DNA of 64,000 bases from Levilactobacillus yonginensis (GTDB lineage Bacteria; Bacillota; Bacilli; Lactobacillales; Lactobacillaceae), in NCBI RefSeq assembly GCF_964065165.1, contig NZ_OZ061549.1:1240001-1304000 (forward strand), read 5' to 3'. The translations under genes and the position numbers were made by a program. This document shows, in pieces, positions 59,454-64,000 of the stretch (its first letter is position 1; each line of letters starts with the position of its first letter). The notes beneath the pieces were generated by a model, which did no database searches, had not been told where the DNA came from, and worked only from the letters and a program-made list of their open reading frames with translations.

Positions 59454-60311
59454 CTACTTTGCAAGCTCCTGGGCTAAGAAGTCTGGCAATGTCTGCGCTG
59501 GCCGACCCATAATCGTCTTGAAATCATCGGTCACCGTTGCCAGTAGGCCTTGCGCACCACCAGCGTACATCGACGCCAGCATGTGTCCCTCGTTGCCTTG
59601 GTTGTACATCTTTTCAAATTCAGATAGCGTGACTGGGGCGTAGCCAATCGGTTGCCCTGAAACTTCCTGTAGGACCTGGGCCAATGCTGGCATGGTGTAG
59701 GAGCGTTCTTGGGTCAACGTGTACATTGGTTGCGTCCACAGCTCGGGACGGACAGCCACTTCAGCAAACGCCGCCGCACTCTCCATCAGACTGATAAAGC
59801 TCAGTGAGGCGTCCCCCATCGGATAGATCACGTTCTTGCGTTCAATCAATTCTGGCAGATAAGGTACCAGCGGATCGGCGTACAGGGCGTTGCGCAAAAT
59901 CGTGTAGCTCAGTCCGGAAGCTGCCAACCGCCGGGGAACGTACCCATAGAAGGCGGACAGATCAAACGGATTCGTGGCCTGATCGGCAATGAAGCCCATG
60001 ACAATGAGATGCCCCACCTGAGCCTGCTTAGCCGCAGCAATCACGTGTTCAAACTCCGTGACCCGGCTGAAACTATCGTGACTCTTGCTGGGCACGTAAA
60101 TGGCTACGTCTGCGGCAGCTAAACTGGTAACAATACTCCCCTGATCACCATAGTCTAATGGGAGAATCTTCATCCCCTGGTCAGCAAAGTTCGCGGCCTT
60201 CGCTGGCGTGTGGACACCCAGCGTAATGTCAGTAGCCGCAACGCGTCGCGCCAGTTGTTTCACGATTTGTGACCCCAGATGACCCGTGGCGCCAGTAACG
60301 ACAAATTTCAT
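59454..60311 (-). CDS. NmrA-like NAD(P)-binding reductase (QOR2 type)
   Basis: A 285-residue atypical SDR with the cofactor site VTGATGHLGS at the N-terminus. Other landmarks are VAIYVPSKSHDSFSRVTEFE and GLSYTILRNALYAD, typical of QOR2/YtfG-like quinone reductases. These often respond to quinones or disulfide stress, in line with the coupled Rrf2-type regulator. ATG 60311 follows AAGGAGT. Confidence 0.88.
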   Translation of the reverse strand: MKFVVTGATGHLGSQIVKQLARRVAATDITLGVHTPAKAANFADQGMKILPLDYGDQGSIVTSLAAADVAIYVPSKSHDSFSRVTEFEHVIAAAKQAQVGHLIVMGFIADQATNPFDLSAFYGYVPRRLAASGLSYTILRNALYADPLVPYLPELIERKNVIYPMGDASLSFISLMESAAAFAEVAVRPELWTQPMYTLTQERSYTMPALAQVLQEVSGQPIGYAPVTLSEFEKMYNQGNEGHMLASMYAGGAQGLLATVTDDFKTIMGRPAQTLPDFLAQELAK

Positions 60312-60333
60312 AGTAAAGACTCCTTATACGTTT

Positions 60334-60358
60334 TGATGTTACTTTATATGTTACATCA
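60334..60358 (-). promoter_or_regulatory. Rrf2-type operator before the NmrA-like gene
   Basis: TGATGTTAC and GTTACATCA arms (8 of 9 bases symmetric) surround TTTATAT. It lies 22 bp upstream of the start codon, overlapping the probable -10 region. Confidence 0.65.
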
Positions 60359-60395
60359 GTTAAGCAAAAAGTCAACGAAAGCGACCCTTCACTGA

Positions 60396-61232
60396 TTAAT
60401 TCATCCGTTGCGCCCGTTCTCGCTGATATTGAAGCCGAATCTGCTTGGGCAGCGACCCGTACATCTCCTGAAACATCTCCCGCGCGGTCCGGCGGTTAGT
60501 CAGGCCGTGCTTGTCCATTAAGACGTCCACCGGTGTATCCGTGTCGATCAGATCCCGATACAGATTATTCAAGCGAATCAGATAGACGTAACGTCCCAAC
60601 GTAACCCCCGTCTGGGCCTTGAATAGCCGGGATAGGTAGCTGGCATTATATCCAAATTGGTGAGCCACCGCTTTGACGCTTAGCTTTTCGCGGTAGTGCT
60701 CGTTGACGTAAATGACGATGGACTTCAGGCTGCTGGAGCTTTCCGTCAGAGGGTCATTTGGATCGGTGAAGTTCAGAATCAACGTCTTTAACATCGTGAG
60801 TACCGTGATTCCCGTATCAATGAGGTACCCCCGCTGCCGCTCCCGATTGATTTGGTTCAACCGTTCAAAGGCCGCTATGACCTCCTGGTAAGCTGGCGTA
60901 GTCTCCAGCCCCACCGTTGAAAAATTCAGCCGCTCCGGGTGCGCAACGTACCGTTCAATGAAGCGTAACGGAATCTGTAGAACCAGCGAACGGTTCGGTG
61001 TGTTGGTCACGTCATGAATGACCCCAGACGACACAATGGAAAATTGGTTGGCTCGAATCACGTGGGCCTGACCGTCGAATTGAAAGGTCAGTTGCCCGGC
61101 TAACACACATACCAACTCAATACTACTGTGCCAATGAAACGGGACGTAACCGCTCGTCGCCACGTTGGATTCATAGAACCGAATCCCAATATCCAAATTT
61201 GAAACCACGTTCTCATGATGTTGCCGGGTCAT
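60396..61232 (-). CDS. AraC-family regulator of the xyloside locus
   Basis: A 278-residue regulator with a cupin sensor (FHWHSSIELVCVLAGQLTFQ) and a C-terminal AraC double helix-turn-helix (VKAVAHQFGYNASYLSRLFK, then VLMDKHGLTNRRTAREMFQEMYG). Divergence from the GH43 xylosidase and its transporter makes it their probable activator with xylose or a xyloside as effector. I chose the ATG at 61232, 9 nt behind AGAGAGG. Earlier in-frame starts lack spacing. Confidence 0.87.
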   Translation of the reverse strand: MTRQHHENVVSNLDIGIRFYESNVATSGYVPFHWHSSIELVCVLAGQLTFQFDGQAHVIRANQFSIVSSGVIHDVTNTPNRSLVLQIPLRFIERYVAHPERLNFSTVGLETTPAYQEVIAAFERLNQINRERQRGYLIDTGITVLTMLKTLILNFTDPNDPLTESSSSLKSIVIYVNEHYREKLSVKAVAHQFGYNASYLSRLFKAQTGVTLGRYVYLIRLNNLYRDLIDTDTPVDVLMDKHGLTNRRTAREMFQEMYGSLPKQIRLQYQRERAQRMN

Positions 61233-61308
61233 CTGACTCATCCTCTCTAAAAAAAGTGACAATTATTACCTACTCGCCGCCAATAATCGACAACATAGTA
61301 AAACATCG

Positions 61309-61337
61309 TTGACTTGTATCCGCTTTCAAAGTATTCT
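61309..61337 (+). promoter_or_regulatory. Promoter of the GH43-MFS operon
   Basis: TTGACT, exactly 17-nt spacer, TATTCT. Confidence 0.7.
61315..61328 (+). promoter_or_regulatory. cre-like site (CcpA) inside the promoter spacer
   Basis: TGTATCCGCTTTCA fits the catabolite-repression consensus TGWAANCGNTNWCA with one mismatch and fills the spacer between -35 and -10. That predicts strong glucose repression. Confidence 0.6.
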
Positions 61338-61348
61338 GAGTTCAGCAA

Positions 61349-61369
61349 TTAGTTCTCGAAAACAACTAA
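61349..61369 (+). promoter_or_regulatory. Inverted repeat downstream of the xylosidase promoter
   Basis: TTAGTT and AACTAA arms around CTCGAAAAC. It may be bound by the AraC regulator or belong to the divergent promoter. Confidence 0.35.
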
Positions 61370-61433
61370 CTTAAAATTCTGATATGACGGTTTATAAGTA
61401 ACTTAATTTTAACAAATGGAGCGTGAAAATACT

Positions 61434-63095
61434 ATGTCACGAATTCAAAATCCAATTATTCCCGGAATGGCCCCCGATCCCTCAATCATTCGGGTAGGTG
61501 CAGATTATTACATTGCCACCTCAACCTTCCACTGGACCCCCGCTGTTCAACTTTTTCATTCAACCGACCTGGCCAACTGGCAACTCATTGGTTACGCCTT
61601 GAATCACGGCGAAGTCGACTTGCGCGGAACTAACACGCCCGCTGGTATCTGGGCCCCCCACTTATCCTACGACTCGCAGACTAAGAAATTCTGGCTAGCC
61701 TACTCGCACATGCAAAACATGGCCGGCCGCGAATTCAACTCGGATTCCTTTGCCGTCTCAGCCGATAGCATCACCGGCCCCTGGTCCAAGCCCGTCTACC
61801 TGACGTCCATTGGCTTCGACCCAGCTGTCTTCCACGACGATGATGGCAAGCACTACGCCGCCATTCTGGAATGGGAGACCCGGACCGGCTACCAGGCACC
61901 CGGCCACATTGTCATCGCGGAGGTCGACCTAGAAAACGGCGGCATCATTGGCGACTGGCACCGCGTTACCACGGGCTTTACCACCCGCGGTTGCGCCGAA
62001 GCTCCTCAACTTTACAAACATAACGGGTACTACTACTTGTTGATTGCAGCGGGCGGCACCGGCTACGGTCACGGCGTTGAGATTGGCCGTGCCAAGACAA
62101 TCTTTGGCCCCTACGAATCCAATCCAACCGGCGAACCCATCATCACCTCATCCCCGCACCACCTATTCTCCTTGGGCGACCCGGATGCTGGGCACTTCGA
62201 AATGTTTAACCCGAACTCTCTGATGCAAAAGGCGGGTCACGGCTCCCTCGTCCACACGCAAACGGACGAATGGTACGTCGCCCACCTGATGTCCCGCCCA
62301 CTTCCTGGTCAGAAAAAGAATCCACTGGGTCGTGAGACTTCCCTGCAAAAGATGGAATGGACCGCTGGCGGCTGGCTAGAAATGGCCGATGGCAGCAACT
62401 TAGCTAAGATGTCCTTTGAGGGATTAAAGAATATCCCGACTACTCAGTCGACCACTCAATTTGATATTGACGACGACTTTACTGGGGACACCTACGACGT
62501 CCGGTTCATGACGCCGTACAGAACGCAAGCTCCCAGCTGGGTCAATACCACCGAAAATCCTGGTCACCTGCGAATTCACGGTCACAATTCATTCTTCTCA
62601 CAGGTCAACCCCAGCATCATGGCAACCCGGGCCACCTCACTTGACTATACGGTCCAGACCAAGCTCACCTTCCACCCCGACCACTATTCAGAGACGGCCG
62701 GACTGGGACTCTACTATGACTCTAACAACTGGCTGTACGCTCGTCTATGCCAGGATGATACCGAAGACCACACCGTGTTGCGCATCTTACAGGCCAAGTT
62801 AGGCGACCGCGTCGATCACCTCTTTGATGAGGTCACGGTACCCGACGATACCGCTGAAATTCGACTGGACTACCACCAAGGGATTGCACAAATTTCCTAC
62901 CGGCTAACCGCTACCACCGACTGGCAGCCATTAGGCGACAGCTTTGACGTCACCTACCTGTCCGACGAAGGCGTCAACGGGGCACCAGGCGAAATCGGTG
63001 GTTTCACGGCCCTGTTCAACTTCATTGGTGCCGTCGATGCCCACCAACTGCAGTCATTTGCTGACTTTGACTACTACACCGTCAAAAACCATTAA
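61434..63095 (+). CDS. GH43 beta-xylosidase
   Basis: A 553-residue glycoside hydrolase of family 43, subfamily 11 type, which releases xylose from short xylooligosaccharides in the cytoplasm (no signal peptide). The five-bladed propeller begins with NPIIPGMAPDPSIIRVG carrying the catalytic base Asp. The pKa-tuning Asp lies in GFDPAVFHDDDG and the general acid Glu in RGCAEAPQLYK. A C-terminal beta-sandwich (about 340-553) completes the active site. The ATG at 61434 is preferred to that at 61416, which has no ribosome site before it. Confidence 0.9.
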   Translation: MSRIQNPIIPGMAPDPSIIRVGADYYIATSTFHWTPAVQLFHSTDLANWQLIGYALNHGEVDLRGTNTPAGIWAPHLSYDSQTKKFWLAYSHMQNMAGREFNSDSFAVSADSITGPWSKPVYLTSIGFDPAVFHDDDGKHYAAILEWETRTGYQAPGHIVIAEVDLENGGIIGDWHRVTTGFTTRGCAEAPQLYKHNGYYYLLIAAGGTGYGHGVEIGRAKTIFGPYESNPTGEPIITSSPHHLFSLGDPDAGHFEMFNPNSLMQKAGHGSLVHTQTDEWYVAHLMSRPLPGQKKNPLGRETSLQKMEWTAGGWLEMADGSNLAKMSFEGLKNIPTTQSTTQFDIDDDFTGDTYDVRFMTPYRTQAPSWVNTTENPGHLRIHGHNSFFSQVNPSIMATRATSLDYTVQTKLTFHPDHYSETAGLGLYYDSNNWLYARLCQDDTEDHTVLRILQAKLGDRVDHLFDEVTVPDDTAEIRLDYHQGIAQISYRLTATTDWQPLGDSFDVTYLSDEGVNGAPGEIGGFTALFNFIGAVDAHQLQSFADFDYYTVKNH

Positions 63096-63112
63096 GAAAG
63101 AGGCATTCAATT

Positions 63113-64000
63113 ATGAATAAAACGACAATCTCTCTCAAACGACTGATTCCGGGGTTAATCATCGGCCCCGCCAGTTGGCTCGGTCCTTACATTGTCATGA
63201 ACAGTCTGTTCCTACCAGCGTTGATTCAACACTTCAACGCTACCCACAAAGTTGAACTAGTCGCTCTATTCTCAACCTGCGGGATGATTGTGGCAGCACT
63301 GTCTAATATGATTGCTGGCGCCCTGTCGGATAAAACGAAATCTCGATTCGGAAAACGAGCCCCTTGGTTACTGGGTGGTGCCTTCGTCTTCATGCTAGCC
63401 ATGATTGCGGCCTCCTTCTCACCCAACATTCCGGTACTTCTAACAGCCTGGATGATTGGTCAAGCGGCCCTCAACTTCATCGTGGCTCCCATGGTAGCCT
63501 GGATTGACTTCGCTCCTAAGGATGGGCGGGGGACGGCTTCCTCCGCTTACGGTGGTTTAGGGATGGCCCTGGGGAACAACGGTTTCAACGTAGTTGGTGC
63601 CATGTTTCTCAGCCAGTACCGGCTTGGGTTCATCATTTTTGGGATCATCACCTTTATTGGGGTTGCCATCGCGGCTTTTATCGTCCATGAACCCTCTAAC
63701 TTAGACGAAAAGCTTGAAGAAAAAGCGCCTAAGCCAAAATTAACGCTAAAGGACGCTGCTTCAATCTTCCCCCGCTGGTCGATTGGCCGGGACTACTACC
63801 TGGCCCTAATTGCTAAGCTGTTCCAAGGGGTCGGTAACTTTGCCATCACCGGATACATTCTCTACATCATGACCGACTTTCTTCACCGGGGCAGCCAGAC
63901 CCAATCCTCCATTCAATTGATCAACTTGATTATGCTAATTTTCGGTGTCTTCATGGGTTTCGTTGCTGGACCCGTTTCCGACAAATTTAAAATCTTAAAA
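63113..64000 (+). CDS. MFS/GPH-type sugar transporter, 5' part (cut by window end)
   Basis: The first 296 codons of a polytopic carrier; no stop before 64000. SWLGPYIVMNSLFLPALI, then the loop AGALSDKTKSRFGKRAPWLLGG, which is the glycoside-pentoside-hexuronide/SLC45-like signature, and later AGPVSDKFKILK. ATG 63113 lies behind AAGAAAGAGG, 17 bp after the xylosidase stop, so the two are one operon. It probably imports xylosides or xylooligosaccharides. Confidence 0.85.
   Translation, partial: MNKTTISLKRLIPGLIIGPASWLGPYIVMNSLFLPALIQHFNATHKVELVALFSTCGMIVAALSNMIAGALSDKTKSRFGKRAPWLLGGAFVFMLAMIAASFSPNIPVLLTAWMIGQAALNFIVAPMVAWIDFAPKDGRGTASSAYGGLGMALGNNGFNVVGAMFLSQYRLGFIIFGIITFIGVAIAAFIVHEPSNLDEKLEEKAPKPKLTLKDAASIFPRWSIGRDYYLALIAKLFQGVGNFAITGYILYIMTDFLHRGSQTQSSIQLINLIMLIFGVFMGFVAGPVSDKFKILK

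Overview
The window looks like a chromosomal segment of a heterofermentative lactic acid bacterium, most likely the Levilactobacillus brevis group of Lactobacillaceae. This rests on roughly 50% GC, strong AGGAGG-type ribosome sites with some TTG and GTG starts, a citrate/malic-enzyme cluster, tandem WxL-type lectins, an LPxTG protein, a TagF-like teichoic acid enzyme and a GH43 xylosidase locus. The species call is an inference; no rRNA or other marker gene is present.

Layout. 1-3.8 kb: citrate/oxaloacetate cluster (citC 5' end, AEC carrier, malic enzyme) with the divergent SorC-type regulator CitI. 4-12 kb: housekeeping and accessory genes (alpha/beta hydrolase, nucleoside hydrolase, zinc-ribbon and secreted proteins, orphan DinJ/RelB antitoxin, ABC-F ATPase, AraC regulator). 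13-15 kb: an IS150-type element inserted in the terminator of a putative non-coding RNA gene. 15-24 kb: small secreted proteins, an MFS pump, LysR/YeiH, SDR/MerR and CadD/ArsR pairs. 24-28 kb: LacI regulator plus a three-gene operon (GATase-like protein, DUF606 transporter, Ntn amidase). 28-36 kb: a 98-bp tandem repeat, multicopper oxidase, P1B-type ATPase, LPxTG adhesin, second identical IS copy and a HesB-like gene. 36-42 kb: BceAB-like ABC transporter with a YtrA-type GntR regulator, aldo/keto reductase and TetR regulator. 42-49 kb: two lectin/WxL surface proteins and an MFS/HxlR pair. 50-53 kb: a protein of unknown function and a TagF-like glycosyl/glycerophosphotransferase. 53.7-56.6 kb: AT-rich carboxylesterase and MFS pair. 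57-58.7 kb: a different IS3-family element. 59-64 kb: Rrf2/NmrA pair and the AraC-GH43-MFS xyloside locus, cut by the window end.

The most unusual content lies between the genes. At least ten copies of a 115-200 nt structured element (called family A here) and three of a related element (family B) occupy intergenic gaps. Different copies keep the same set of helices while their sequences change, so base pairing is conserved. In eight of ten family A copies the element follows the stop codon of a gene and has the same orientation relative to that gene. I do not recognise it as a named RNA or repeat family. Two further candidates are a putative RNA of about 340 nt with several GGGGG-bearing hairpins (13.14-13.45 kb, terminator split by an IS) and the 98-bp tandem repeat behind the multicopper oxidase.

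Much of the regulation can be read directly: a MerR-type promoter with a 19-bp spacer, an ArsR palindrome, LacI operators downstream of a sigma-A promoter, a YtrA-type dyad, an Rrf2-type dyad, and a CcpA cre-like site inside the xylosidase promoter.
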